A stretch of DNA of 64,000 nt from Pseudoxanthomonas sangjuensis (GTDB taxonomy: Bacteria > Pseudomonadota > Gammaproteobacteria > Xanthomonadales > Xanthomonadaceae), in assembly GCF_010211755.1 (NCBI RefSeq), contig NZ_PDWR01000012.1:1-64000 (forward strand). Reading direction: 5' to 3'. The notes below the pieces were generated by a model that saw only the letters and a list, made by a program, of their open reading frames with translations, was not told the origin of the DNA and made no database searches. How positions within the stretch are numbered: position 1 is the stretch's first letter; the number at the start of each line of letters is the position of its first letter. Below, piece after piece: positions 1 to 8,111 of the stretch. A program made the translations under genes and the position numbers.

Positions 1-16
1 CCTATTGGCTTGTTTT

Positions 17-82
17 CAAGCAAAAGACGGCACACTAAATTCGCCTTGTTCTCGTGGCCTCGGAAATTTGTATAAGAGCCAG
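17..82. other. Illumina P7 / Nextera index adaptor remnant (artefact)
   Basis: This stretch is not genomic. Bases 17-40 match the Illumina P7 flow-cell primer at 20 of 24 positions. Bases 41-48 match the reverse complement of Nextera index N701 at 7 of 8. Bases 49-82 match the Nextera read-2 transposase adaptor at 29 of 34, including the mosaic end (TGTATAAGAG at 69-78). The three parts are in the correct order with no gaps. The mismatches look like low-quality base calls. Bases 1-16 are also AT-rich compared with the genome and probably belong to the artefact. Genomic sequence most likely starts at base 83. Confidence 0.95.
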
Positions 83-143
83 GCCGCCCGCCAGCGCCGC
101 CCAGGTACTTCCCCGACTGTCCGCACGGGCTGGAGAACGGCGC

Positions 144-1448
144 GTGCTTGAGCTGTTCGCCATCGTCCTGCTGCTGATCCTGTGCAATGCGTTCTTCGCC
201 TTGTCCGAAATGTCGGTGGTCACCTCGCGCAAGCCGCGGCTGAAACAACTGCGCGGCAAGGGCGCGGACAAGGCGCTGGAACTGGCCGAGAACCCGGAGC
301 GGTTCCTGTCCACGGTGCAGGTCGGCATCAGCCTGCTCACCATCCTCACCGGCATGCTCGGCGGCGACGCGCTGAGCGCGATGATCGGCGCGCAACTGGC
401 GGAAGCGGTGCCGGCGCTCGGCGACTACGCGAAGACCGCGGGCGACGTGCTGGCCGTGGGCGCGATCACCTTCGTCAGCATCGTGCTGGGCGAGCTGCTG
501 CCCAAGCGCCTGGCGCTGCTGGCGCCGGAACGCCTGGCTGCGTTCGTTTCGCTGCCGATGCACTGGCTGTCGGTCATCGCCACGCCGGCGGTCTGGCTGC
601 TGAGCGTCAGCACGCGCGGGTTCCTGAAACTGTTGCGCCTGGAAAATGCCGGCGAAGCCCAGGTCACCGAAGAAGAGATCCGCCTGCTGGTCAGCGAAAG
701 CCACGAGCAGGGCGTGATCGACGACGACGAGCGCAACATGGTCAACCGCGTGCTGCGCCTGGGCGACCGCACCGCCGACAGCCTGATGACCCCGCGCACC
801 CGGATCGCGTGGCTGGACGTGGCGGCTCCGTACGAAGAAAACCTGAAGGCCATGCGCGAAGCGCGCTTCTCGCGCTTCCCGGTATACCGCGGCAACGACA
901 GCGACGTGGTCGGCGTGCTGGAAGTGAAGAGCCTGCTCGACAACCTGGGCGAGGCCGTGCCGGACCTGTTCGGCGAACTGCGCGAAACGCTGTTCGTCTC
1001 CGAATCCACCCACGCGATGAAGCTGCTGGAAATCTTCCGCGAGGAACAGCAGTCGCTGGCGCTGGTGGTCGACGAATACGGCGAGATCCAGGGCCTGGTG
1101 ACGGTCAGCGACCTGATGGGCGCGATGGTCGGCCGCCTGCAGGCCACGGAAAACACCGCCGACGACGCGCTGGTGGTGACCCGCGACGACGGCTCGCTGC
1201 TGGTCGACGGCTCGCTGCCGAACGACGACCTGCGCGAACTGCTCGGCGGCGTGGCCTTGCCCGGCGACGAGGACGACTACAACACCCTGGCCGGCATGGT
1301 GATCGAGCATTTCGGCCGCATCCCGCAGGTCGGCGAACACTTCGACTGGGCCGGCTGGCGCATCGAGGTGGTCGACCTGGACGGCGCGCGCATCGACAAG
1401 CTGCTGCTGCAGAAACTGCCGGAACACGATGACGCCGACGCCGACTGA
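144..1448 (+). CDS. Hemolysin-family membrane protein (CNNM + CBS pair + CorC/HlyC domain)
   Basis: An inner-membrane protein of about 434 aa in the HlyC/CorC (UPF0053) family, implicated in magnesium/cobalt homeostasis or efflux. The N-terminal half is a CNNM domain with several hydrophobic segments (a signal-like first helix ends near residue 20). Two CBS repeats follow in the middle: a segment around DSLMTPRTRI is the typical start of the first. A C-terminal CorC_HlyC domain contains the usual DEDDYNTLAG motif. I place the start at GTG 144, preceded by GGAG eight bases upstream; the longer open frame from 54 would translate adaptor sequence. The next gene overlaps its 3' end by 20 bases, suggesting co-transcription. 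The exact transported ion cannot be told from sequence. Confidence 0.9.
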   Translation: MLELFAIVLLLILCNAFFALSEMSVVTSRKPRLKQLRGKGADKALELAENPERFLSTVQVGISLLTILTGMLGGDALSAMIGAQLAEAVPALGDYAKTAGDVLAVGAITFVSIVLGELLPKRLALLAPERLAAFVSLPMHWLSVIATPAVWLLSVSTRGFLKLLRLENAGEAQVTEEEIRLLVSESHEQGVIDDDERNMVNRVLRLGDRTADSLMTPRTRIAWLDVAAPYEENLKAMREARFSRFPVYRGNDSDVVGVLEVKSLLDNLGEAVPDLFGELRETLFVSESTHAMKLLEIFREEQQSLALVVDEYGEIQGLVTVSDLMGAMVGRLQATENTADDALVVTRDDGSLLVDGSLPNDDLRELLGGVALPGDEDDYNTLAGMVIEHFGRIPQVGEHFDWAGWRIEVVDLDGARIDKLLLQKLPEHDDADAD

Positions 1449-2082
1449 TTCCGGGCCGCGGCACGACCGGCGCGCGGCGCGGACCAGCACCCGCGCGGTG
1501 CTGGACCATCTGGCCGACGGCGATCCGGAGCAGCGCCTGCCACTGGGCGAACTGCTGGCCGGCCTGCGCCAGAGCGCGTTCGGCCTGCTGCTGTTCCTCG
1601 GCGTGCTGACCGCCTTCATCCCGATCCCCGGCCTGGCCGGCGCGATCAGCGGGCCAGTGACGATGCTGGTCGGCCTGCAGCTGCTGTTCGGCCTGCGCCG
1701 GCCGTGGCTGCCGCGGATCCTCGCCGCGCGCGCGCCGCACCGGCGCGCGGTGGTGCGCTTTCGCAACATGCTGGCCGGCACGCTGCGCTGGCTGGAAGTG
1801 CTGGTGAAGCCGCGGCTGGAATGGGTGCTGGACCACCGGCTGGCCAGCGCGACCACCGGCCTGCTGTTGCTGGCGCTGGGCGCGCTGCTGTGGCTGCCGA
1901 TCCCGTTCACCAACTACATCTTCGGCGGCCTGCTGCTGCTGTTCGCCATCGCCCTGCTGGAGCGCGACGGCGTGCTGATGCTGATCTCGTGGCTGGCCGG
2001 CGCGGCCGCGGTGCTCGTGTTCGGCACGGCCGCGGGCAGCCTGCTCGAACTGGGTTTGTCCCTGCTGCAGCGCTGGCTCTGA
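1429..2082 (+). CDS. ExoD-family exopolysaccharide synthesis membrane protein
   Basis: A 217-aa integral membrane protein matching the ExoD family. Members were named after a Rhizobium gene affecting exopolysaccharide production and alkali tolerance; the biochemical activity is unknown. The pattern seen is a soluble N-terminal 45 residues, a hydrophobic hairpin carrying the family motif FIPIPGLAG (about residues 60-70), a positively charged loop, then two or three more hydrophobic helices ending in a short amphipathic tail. The ATG lies inside the preceding CNNM/CBS gene (20-base overlap), so translation is probably coupled. It ends 53 bases before the convergent GGDEF-EAL gene. The family is fairly certain, the function is not. 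Confidence 0.82.
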   Translation: MTPTPTDSGPRHDRRAARTSTRAVLDHLADGDPEQRLPLGELLAGLRQSAFGLLLFLGVLTAFIPIPGLAGAISGPVTMLVGLQLLFGLRRPWLPRILAARAPHRRAVVRFRNMLAGTLRWLEVLVKPRLEWVLDHRLASATTGLLLLALGALLWLPIPFTNYIFGGLLLLFAIALLERDGVLMLISWLAGAAAVLVFGTAAGSLLELGLSLLQRWL

Positions 2083-2135
2083 ATGGATGCCTTGCCCCGC
2101 CGGGGTTCGTGGAACGGGTGCCCGCCCGCTTCGCC

Positions 2136-4286
2136 CTACGAAGACTGCGACTGCATCCCGCCGTCGCCGCGCAGCAATTGCGCGAACTCCTCCGCGCCCA
2201 GCGGGTAACCCAGCCAGAAGCCCTGCGCCAGGTCGCAGCCGCGCTCGAGCAGCAGCTGCAGCTGGCCTTCCTTCTCCACCCCTTCGGCGACCACGGTGAT
2301 GCCCAGCGAATGCGCCATCGCGATGATCGCGGTGGTCAGCGCCAGGTCGTCGGGGTCGCGCAGCACGTCGGCGATGAAGCTGCGGTCGATCTTCACCCCG
2401 TCCACCGGCACCCGGCGCAGGTGGCTGAGCCCGGAGAAACCGGTGCCGAAATCGTCCAGCCAGACCTTGACCCCGGTGCGGTGCAGCCGCGCCAGCAGCG
2501 CGCTGGCATGGGCTTCGTCGGCGATCACCGCGGTTTCGGTCAGTTCCAGGTGCAGGCATGGCGCCGGCAGGCCGGTTTCGTGCAGCGTGGCGGCCACCAG
2601 GTCGGCCAGGTCGCCCTTGCGCAGCTGCCGCGGCGAAACGTTGACCGAAACGAACAGCGGCTCCCGCCCCTCGGCCTCGCCCGGCCAGCCCGCCGCCGCG
2701 GCGCAGGCCTCGCGCAGCGCCAGCGGGCCGATGGTTTCGATCAGCCCGCTCTGCTCGGCGACGTCGATGAACACCGACGGCGCGACCGCGCCCAGGCTCG
2801 GGTGCTGCCAGCGCAGCAGCGCCTCGGCGCCGACCAGGCGCCGGTCGGCGACCCGGTAGATCGGCTGGTAGACCACGCTCAGTTCGCCGCGGTCCCACGC
2901 GCCGCGCAGCTCCTGCTCCAGGTGCATGCGCCGCTCCACCGCCTGGTTCATCGCCCGGCTGTAGAAGCGATAGCAGTTCTTGCCGGCGACCTTGGCCTGG
3001 TACATCGCCACGTCGCCGTTCTTCATCAGCGCCGAGGCGGCGGAGGCGTCTTCCGGGAACAGGGTGATGCCGATCGACGTGCCCAGCGACACTTCGCGGC
3101 CCTGCACCGCCAGCGGCTTGCCGAGTTCCTGCACCAGGCGCTCGCCGAGCCGCGCAGCGGCGGTGCGCACGTCGCCGTTCTGGATCAGGATCACGAACTC
3201 GTCGCCGCCGAAGCGCGCCACCAGCGAATCGTCGCCGCCCAGTCGCTCCACCGCATCGCGGATGCGCCCAGCGACCTGCACCAGCACCTCGTCGCCGGCC
3301 TCGTGGCCCAGGCTGTCGTTGACCCGCTTGAAGTCGTCGATGTCGGCGAACAGCAGCGCCAGCTGGCGACCGCTGCCGTGCAGCATCAGCAGGCGGTGGT
3401 CGAGGCTTTCGCGGAACGCGAGCCGGTTGGTCAGCCCGGTCAGCGAATCGGTGTAGGCCATGCGCCGCACGTCGTGGCTGTGGCGGGCGACGCTGTCGCG
3501 CATGTCGGCGAAGGCGCGCACCAGCTCGCCCACCTCGTCGCGGCGCTGGCTGGTCAACGGCTTGCCGTCGTAGTTGCCGGTGCCGATCGCGCGCGCGGAA
3601 TCGGCCAGCAGGCGGATCGGCGACACCAGGGTGCGCTGCACGTACCAGATCGCGAACAGGCAGACCCCGGCCAAGGCCAGCAGCAGCGCCGCCAGCCAGC
3701 CGGTGTGGCGCCGACCCAGCTGCAGCAGCCGGTCCTGCAGCAAGCCGGCCGCATGCTGCTCCTCGGCGTGGATGTCGGCCAGCGAATAGCCGATCCGCAC
3801 CCCGCCCAGGCGCTGGCCGCCGAGGCTGATCGATTGCGTCACGTCCATCACCTGCGGCGACCACTGGGTCAGCAATCCCTCGGCGGCGACGGCGCGCGCG
3901 GCCAGCGGGTCGGTCATCGGCCGGCCGTACGCGGAAATGTCGTCGGAGCCGTCGTGGACGATGCGGCCTTCGGCGTCGTAGACCAGCACGTAGCTGACGT
4001 CGGGCTGGCGGTCGATGCCGCGAGCAAGCGCGCCGATCGCGCCCAGGTCGGAGTAGTACAGCGGGTTGGTCACCGCGTCGGCGAACTGCTGCGCCATCAC
4101 TTCGCCGCGCCGGGTCAGGCCGTCGGTGGCCATCTGGTGCACGGCATCGCGGCCGAGCACGCCGACCTCGCGCTGCATGCCCGCCTGCCGCATCAGCAGC
4201 ACCGCCAGCAACGCGCACACCACCGCCGTGGCGATCAGCATCGCGAGCAGGAAACGGGCCTGCAGGCCGAAACGCGGCTTCTTCAT
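2136..4286 (-). CDS. Membrane-bound diguanylate cyclase/phosphodiesterase with periplasmic sensor (HAMP-GGDEF-EAL)
   Basis: A 716-aa c-di-GMP enzyme. The order is TM helix (residues about 11-30), a periplasmic CACHE-like sensor of about 140 residues, a second TM (about 180-200), HAMP, GGDEF and EAL. The GGDEF signature is intact (RFGGDEF near residue 360). The EAL domain keeps EALLRW (near 487), ELTET, DDFGTG, KIDRSFI and EGVE, so both cyclase and phosphodiesterase activities are possible. The start is ATG 4286, which overlaps the stop of the upstream periplasmic binding-protein gene by 4 bases (ATGA). That tight coupling suggests the binding protein docks on the periplasmic sensor and switches output, as NspS does with MbaA in Vibrio cholerae (inference). 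Confidence 0.93.
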   Translation of the reverse strand: MKKPRFGLQARFLLAMLIATAVVCALLAVLLMRQAGMQREVGVLGRDAVHQMATDGLTRRGEVMAQQFADAVTNPLYYSDLGAIGALARGIDRQPDVSYVLVYDAEGRIVHDGSDDISAYGRPMTDPLAARAVAAEGLLTQWSPQVMDVTQSISLGGQRLGGVRIGYSLADIHAEEQHAAGLLQDRLLQLGRRHTGWLAALLLALAGVCLFAIWYVQRTLVSPIRLLADSARAIGTGNYDGKPLTSQRRDEVGELVRAFADMRDSVARHSHDVRRMAYTDSLTGLTNRLAFRESLDHRLLMLHGSGRQLALLFADIDDFKRVNDSLGHEAGDEVLVQVAGRIRDAVERLGGDDSLVARFGGDEFVILIQNGDVRTAAARLGERLVQELGKPLAVQGREVSLGTSIGITLFPEDASAASALMKNGDVAMYQAKVAGKNCYRFYSRAMNQAVERRMHLEQELRGAWDRGELSVVYQPIYRVADRRLVGAEALLRWQHPSLGAVAPSVFIDVAEQSGLIETIGPLALREACAAAAGWPGEAEGREPLFVSVNVSPRQLRKGDLADLVAATLHETGLPAPCLHLELTETAVIADEAHASALLARLHRTGVKVWLDDFGTGFSGLSHLRRVPVDGVKIDRSFIADVLRDPDDLALTTAIIAMAHSLGITVVAEGVEKEGQLQLLLERGCDLAQGFWLGYPLGAEEFAQLLRGDGGMQSQSS

Positions 4287-5221
4287 TCCAGCTGCTCGCG
4301 CACGTGCATGGTGTCCTTGCGCAGGCGCTCCAGCGCCAGCCGCGTCCTCGCATCCAGCGGAAGGAAGCGGGTGGTGCCGAAGAAACGCTCCAGCGCCGGC
4401 CGCGCGACCGGGTCGTCGGCGGCCTGCAGCAGCACCTCGCGCAGGCGTTCGCGCACCTTCGGATCCAGGTCGCCGCGCACCACTTCCAGCGCCCGCGGGT
4501 AATCCTCGGTTTCCGCGATGATCCGCAGGTCGAGGCGGAACGCCGCCGGCACCCGCTGCGGGTTGCTCCAGTCCAGGTTGCTGACCACGCCGGCGTCGAC
4601 CATGCGCTTGTGCACCCAGGCGGCGATGTTCTGCTCGGAGCGCGCGAACACGTAGCCCACCGTGTCCGGCGCCGGCCGGTCCTTCGGCGACAGCAGGATT
4701 TCCGGGACCAGCCCGGCGTCGAGCAGCGACGCCGCCGGCACCATGTAGGCGCTGGTCGAGGCGGTGCTCTGGAAGGCGATGCTGCGGCCCTTCAGGTCGG
4801 GCAGCGAAGAGATGTCGCTGTCGCGGCGGGCGAAGAACACCGAGTGGTAGCGACTGACCCCGTTGCGTTCGGTCAGCAGCAGCGGCTCGGCGCCGGCGCG
4901 CTGCTGCAACAGCATCGCGTTGCCCGCGGTCTCGGTGACCCAGTCGACCCGGCTGCGGCGCAGGTAGCTGGTCATCTGCTGCGGATCGCGCGCCATCAGG
5001 ATGCGCCCGCCGGTGATGCCGACGTCGCGCATGCGCGGCACCACGTAGTCGAGCAGCGGCTTCAGCTGCTCGTAATGGGCCTTCGGATCGTCGCTGATGC
5101 GACCCAGCACCAGGATGCGCTGGTCGTCGCCGCTTGCGGGCGGGGTCGCGCGTTCGGCGGCATCCGCCACCATGCCCGAGAACGCCAGGGCCAGGCCTAT
5201 CCAGGCTATGCGCAACTTCAT
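4283..5221 (-). CDS. PhnD-like periplasmic substrate-binding protein, orphan of any transporter
   Basis: A 312-aa secreted protein with a signal peptide (MKLRIAWIGLALAFSG..., cleavage after about residue 21). It belongs to the PhnD/phosphite-phosphonate-type solute-binding superfamily: an early segment reads LVLGRISDDPKAHYEQLKPL, and the middle contains the family pattern of DLKGRSIAF followed by a serine/threonine-rich stretch. No permease or ATPase gene is adjacent. The stop overlaps the start of the GGDEF-EAL gene, so a sensory rather than transport role is likely (inference). An alternative ATG at 5248 would add nine residues, but the signal peptide fits the start at 5221 better. The ligand is unknown: phosphonate, phosphite or an unrelated small molecule are all possible. 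Confidence 0.85.
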   Translation of the reverse strand: MKLRIAWIGLALAFSGMVADAAERATPPASGDDQRILVLGRISDDPKAHYEQLKPLLDYVVPRMRDVGITGGRILMARDPQQMTSYLRRSRVDWVTETAGNAMLLQQRAGAEPLLLTERNGVSRYHSVFFARRDSDISSLPDLKGRSIAFQSTASTSAYMVPAASLLDAGLVPEILLSPKDRPAPDTVGYVFARSEQNIAAWVHKRMVDAGVVSNLDWSNPQRVPAAFRLDLRIIAETEDYPRALEVVRGDLDPKVRERLREVLLQAADDPVARPALERFFGTTRFLPLDARTRLALERLRKDTMHVREQLE

Positions 5222-5317
5222 GGAATCCCGCGGAAAAATGCCGCTCATAGCCTAGCCGATAGCCCGGCCGCGGAACAGTGATGACGGCTGCGGAAATCCG
5301 GGCCGTCGGCCGCCCCT

Positions 5318-6091
5318 TCAGCCGGTCCCGGCGGCCTGCCGGGCCATGCGCTGGGCATCGGCCAGCACCCCGCGCAGCAGCCGCACTTCCCGCTCGCTGA
5401 GGTCGGCGCGCAGGAACAGCCGGCGCAGCTTGCGCATCGCCGAGTCGGGGCTGCGGCCCTTGTAGAAATCGATCTCGTCGAGGGTTTCGGCCAGCTGGGC
5501 GAAGAAGCTCTCCAGTTGCGCGTGCGAAGCCGGCTGTTCCCGGCCCGCCGCATCCCGGCCCGCCGGCCCGTCCCCGGCCGGACCGCGCGCCAGCCACGCC
5601 ATCCGCACCTCGTAGGCCAGCACCTGTACCGCCGCGGCCAGGTTCAGCGAGCTGTACTCCGGATTGGCCGGGATGTGCACCGCGGCATGGCACAGCTGCA
5701 GTTCCTCGTTGGTCAGGCCGGTGCGTTCGCGGCCGAACACCAGCGCGACCGGGCCGTCGCCGGCGAGGGCCAGCAGCTTCTCCCCGGCCGCGCGCGGGAC
5801 GAGCTCCTCCAGCTGCACGCGCCGGCTGCGCGCGGTGCAGCCGAGCACGAAGCGGCAGTCGGCCACCGCTGCAGCCAGGTCCGGCACGACCGCCGCCGCG
5901 GCCAGCACGTCCTCCGCCCCGGCCGCGCGGCGGCGCGCCTCCTCGGAGGGGAATTCTTCCGGCGCGACCAGCACCAGCCGCGACAGACCCATGGTCTTCA
6001 GCGCACGCGCCGCCGCGCCGATGTTGCCGGGATGCTGGGTGCCGACGAGGACGAAACGGATGTCCTGGGCGATGTTCGCGGGGGTTTCCAT
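5318..6091 (-). CDS. trmJ: tRNA (cytidine/uridine-32-2'-O)-methyltransferase TrmJ
   Basis: A 257-aa SPOUT-class methyltransferase that methylates the ribose of nucleotide 32 in several tRNAs using S-adenosylmethionine. The N-terminal region has the TrmH-type motif in [20 protein letters not shown] (residues about 13-32). The knot region contains [15 protein letters not shown] and a segment close to [17 protein letters not shown], both diagnostic of TrmJ/LasT. The ATG at 6091 fits the length of characterised TrmJ (E. coli about 246 aa). The gene diverges from suhB across about 95 bases, an arrangement also seen in enterobacteria and pseudomonads. The N-terminal residues before RFVLVG vary in the family. 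Confidence 0.94.
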   Translation of the reverse strand: METPANIAQDIRFVLVGTQHPGNIGAAARALKTMGLSRLVLVAPEEFPSEEARRRAAGAEDVLAAAAVVPDLAAAVADCRFVLGCTARSRRVQLEELVPRAAGEKLLALAGDGPVALVFGRERTGLTNEELQLCHAAVHIPANPEYSSLNLAAAVQVLAYEVRMAWLARGPAGDGPAGRDAAGREQPASHAQLESFFAQLAETLDEIDFYKGRSPDSAMRKLRRLFLRADLSEREVRLLRGVLADAQRMARQAAGTG

Positions 6092-6185
6092 GGACGGGAT
6101 GTTAAACTGCGCGGGCCGGCCGCCGCGCCGTGCCGCTCTTTTCCACCGCCCCGCCCCCGCACCGCCTGTCCGAGGTCCGTCCGCC

Positions 6186-7013
6186 ATGCTCAATCCCGTC
6201 GTCACCGTCATGGTCAAGGCCGCCCGCGCCGGGGGCAACGTGCTGCTGCGTTCGATCAACAAGCTCGATGCGCTGAACGTGGTGCAGAAGGACCGCATGG
6301 ACTACGCCAGCGAGGTGGACCAGGACGCCGAGAAGGCGATCATCAAGGAACTCAAGCGCGCCTATCCCGACTACGGCGTGGTCGGCGAGGAAGGCGGCGC
6401 GGTGCCGGGCCGCAACCCGCGCTACCACTGGGTCATCGACCCGCTCGACGGCACCAGCAACTACCTGCACGGCATCCCGCACTACTGCGTGTCGATCGCC
6501 CTGGTCGACAACGGCGAGCCCAGCGACGCGGTGATCTTCGACCCGTTGCGCAACGAACTGTTCACCGCCAGCCGTGGCGCCGGCGCGCAGCTCAACGAAC
6601 GCAAGATCCGCGTGGCCGAACGCAAGGGCCTGGACGGCGCACTGGTCGTCACCGGCTTCCCGCCGCGCGAACGCGCCCGCGTCGACGCGCACCTGGACTG
6701 CATCAAGGCGCTGCTGAAGGACGCCGAGGACGTGCGCCGCAGCGGCTCGGCCGCGCTCGACCTGGCCTACGTCGCCTGCGGCCGCGCCGACGCCTACTTC
6801 GAGGCCGGCGTGAAGGCCTGGGACATCGCCGCCGGCGTGCTGCTGGTACGCGAGGCCGGCGGCCGCGTCTGCGACTTCCGCGGCGCCAATACCGCGCGCA
6901 TGGACGGCACTGGCCCCGAGACCCGCCAGCTGGTCGCCGGCAATCTGAAGGTCAGCGATGCGCTGCAGAAGCTGATCGTGTCGTCGGGTTACGCGAAGGC
7001 GTTCGACAAGTAG
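6186..7013 (+). CDS. suhB: Inositol-1-monophosphatase SuhB
   Basis: A 275-aa magnesium-dependent phosphatase acting on inositol monophosphate. In E. coli SuhB also binds RNA polymerase/NusA and helps rRNA antitermination. Metal-binding motifs are present: GEEGG (first metal-ligand loop, about residue 66), [12 protein letters not shown] (about 82-93) and [11 protein letters not shown] in the C-terminal part. Start ATG 6186 gives the standard N-terminus [17 protein letters not shown]. The gene diverges from trmJ and converges on secF, with a strong bidirectional terminator between. Confidence 0.96.
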   Translation: MLNPVVTVMVKAARAGGNVLLRSINKLDALNVVQKDRMDYASEVDQDAEKAIIKELKRAYPDYGVVGEEGGAVPGRNPRYHWVIDPLDGTSNYLHGIPHYCVSIALVDNGEPSDAVIFDPLRNELFTASRGAGAQLNERKIRVAERKGLDGALVVTGFPPRERARVDAHLDCIKALLKDAEDVRRSGSAALDLAYVACGRADAYFEAGVKAWDIAAGVLLVREAGGRVCDFRGANTARMDGTGPETRQLVAGNLKVSDALQKLIVSSGYAKAFDK

Positions 7014-7037
7014 GTCGGCCGGTTCTCCGTCGCCCAC

Positions 7038-7066
7038 GAAAAAGCCGCGCAGTGCGCGGCTTTTTC
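7038..7066. terminator. Bidirectional rho-independent terminator between suhB and secF
   Basis: A perfect inverted repeat: 13-base arms (7038-7050 and 7054-7066) around a 3-base loop AGT. The GC core is GCCGCGC/GCGCGGC, with A5 on one side and T5 on the other, so it can act for suhB (+) and for the convergent secF operon (-). Confidence 0.93.
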
Positions 7067-7087
7067 GTTCCCGGCGATGCACGGGGC

Positions 7088-8089
7088 CTACGGCCGGCGC
7101 GCCAGCGCCTCCACGTCCTTCGCCTTCGGCATCAGGTCCTGCTTGGTCACCTTCAGGAAGCCGATGGTCAGCAGCGGGCAGGCGACGAAGATCGACGAGA
7201 TGGTGCCGATGACGATGCCGATCATCTGCGAGACCGCCATGCCTTCCAGCGAACCGCCGCCGTACAGGTACAGCGCCAGCACGGTCAGGAACGCGACGAA
7301 CGAGGTGATGATGGTGCGCGACAGGGTCTGGTTGACCGAGCGGTTCAGCACCTCGACCGGATCGACGCGCAGCGAGCGGAAGTTCTCGCGCACGCGGTCG
7401 AACACCACGATGGTGTCGTTGATCGAGAAACCCATCACCGACAGCAGGCCGGCGAGGATGGTCAGGTCGAACTCGCGCCCGGTCCAGGCGAAGTAGCCGG
7501 CGCAGATCAGCACGTCGTGCAGCGTGGTCAGGATCGCCGCGATGGCGAACTTCTTCTCGAAACGGAAGCCGATGTAGACCAGGAAACCGATCACCACGAA
7601 GGCCAGCGCGTACAGGCCGTTCAGCGCCAGGTCGCGGCCGACCTGCGCGCCGACGAAGGTCGGCTGCCCGTTCACCACGGCGACGTTGTCCGCGGTGGAC
7701 GCGGCCTTCGCCACCTCGCCGGCGGTGCGCGCGAGCACCTCTTCGCTGCCGGCCTTCGCCGCGTCGTCGCCGCTGTGCGGCTGCAGGCGCACCAGCAGGT
7801 CGCTGCCGCTGCCGTAGGTCTGGACCTGCGCGCTGGCGTAGCCGGCCGCCTCCAGCCGGTCGCGCACGCCGTCAACGTCGGCCGGCCTGTCGAAGCGCAG
7901 TTCGATCGAGGTGCCGCCGGTGAAGTCCAGCGCGTAGTTGAAGGCGGCGCCCTTGCCGAACTGGTTGTAGACGATCGCCCCGACCGCCGCCACCGCCAGC
8001 AGCAGCGCCACGGTCAGCGAGACCCAGCGCAAGCGCATGAAGTCGACGTTGGTGTCGTTCGGGATCAGGTGCAACGGGAAGATTTTCAT
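7088..8089 (-). CDS. secF: Protein translocase subunit SecF
   Basis: A 333-aa inner-membrane RND-superfamily protein which, with SecD and YajC, uses the proton-motive force to assist late steps of Sec-dependent export. Visible features are the N-terminal TM (residues about 20-40), the periplasmic P1-like domain with LDFTGGTSIEL (about 58-68), and five clustered C-terminal TM segments with the family motif VMGFSINDTIVVFDRVREN. It starts at ATG 8089, 22 bases after secD ends. The first 20 residues (MKIFPLHLIPNDTNVDFMRL) are typical of xanthomonad SecF. Last gene of the yajC-secD-secF unit. Confidence 0.97.
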   Translation of the reverse strand: MKIFPLHLIPNDTNVDFMRLRWVSLTVALLLAVAAVGAIVYNQFGKGAAFNYALDFTGGTSIELRFDRPADVDGVRDRLEAAGYASAQVQTYGSGSDLLVRLQPHSGDDAAKAGSEEVLARTAGEVAKAASTADNVAVVNGQPTFVGAQVGRDLALNGLYALAFVVIGFLVYIGFRFEKKFAIAAILTTLHDVLICAGYFAWTGREFDLTILAGLLSVMGFSINDTIVVFDRVRENFRSLRVDPVEVLNRSVNQTLSRTIITSFVAFLTVLALYLYGGGSLEGMAVSQMIGIVIGTISSIFVACPLLTIGFLKVTKQDLMPKAKDVEALARRP

Positions 8090-8111
8090 GTGCGTTTCTC
8101 TGGTGTTCCCG

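Noticed and set aside
54-143. Longer N-terminus for the first gene starting at GTG 54
   Set aside because: Bases 54-82 are adaptor sequence; GTG 144 has a proper RBS and begins the hydrophobic domain.
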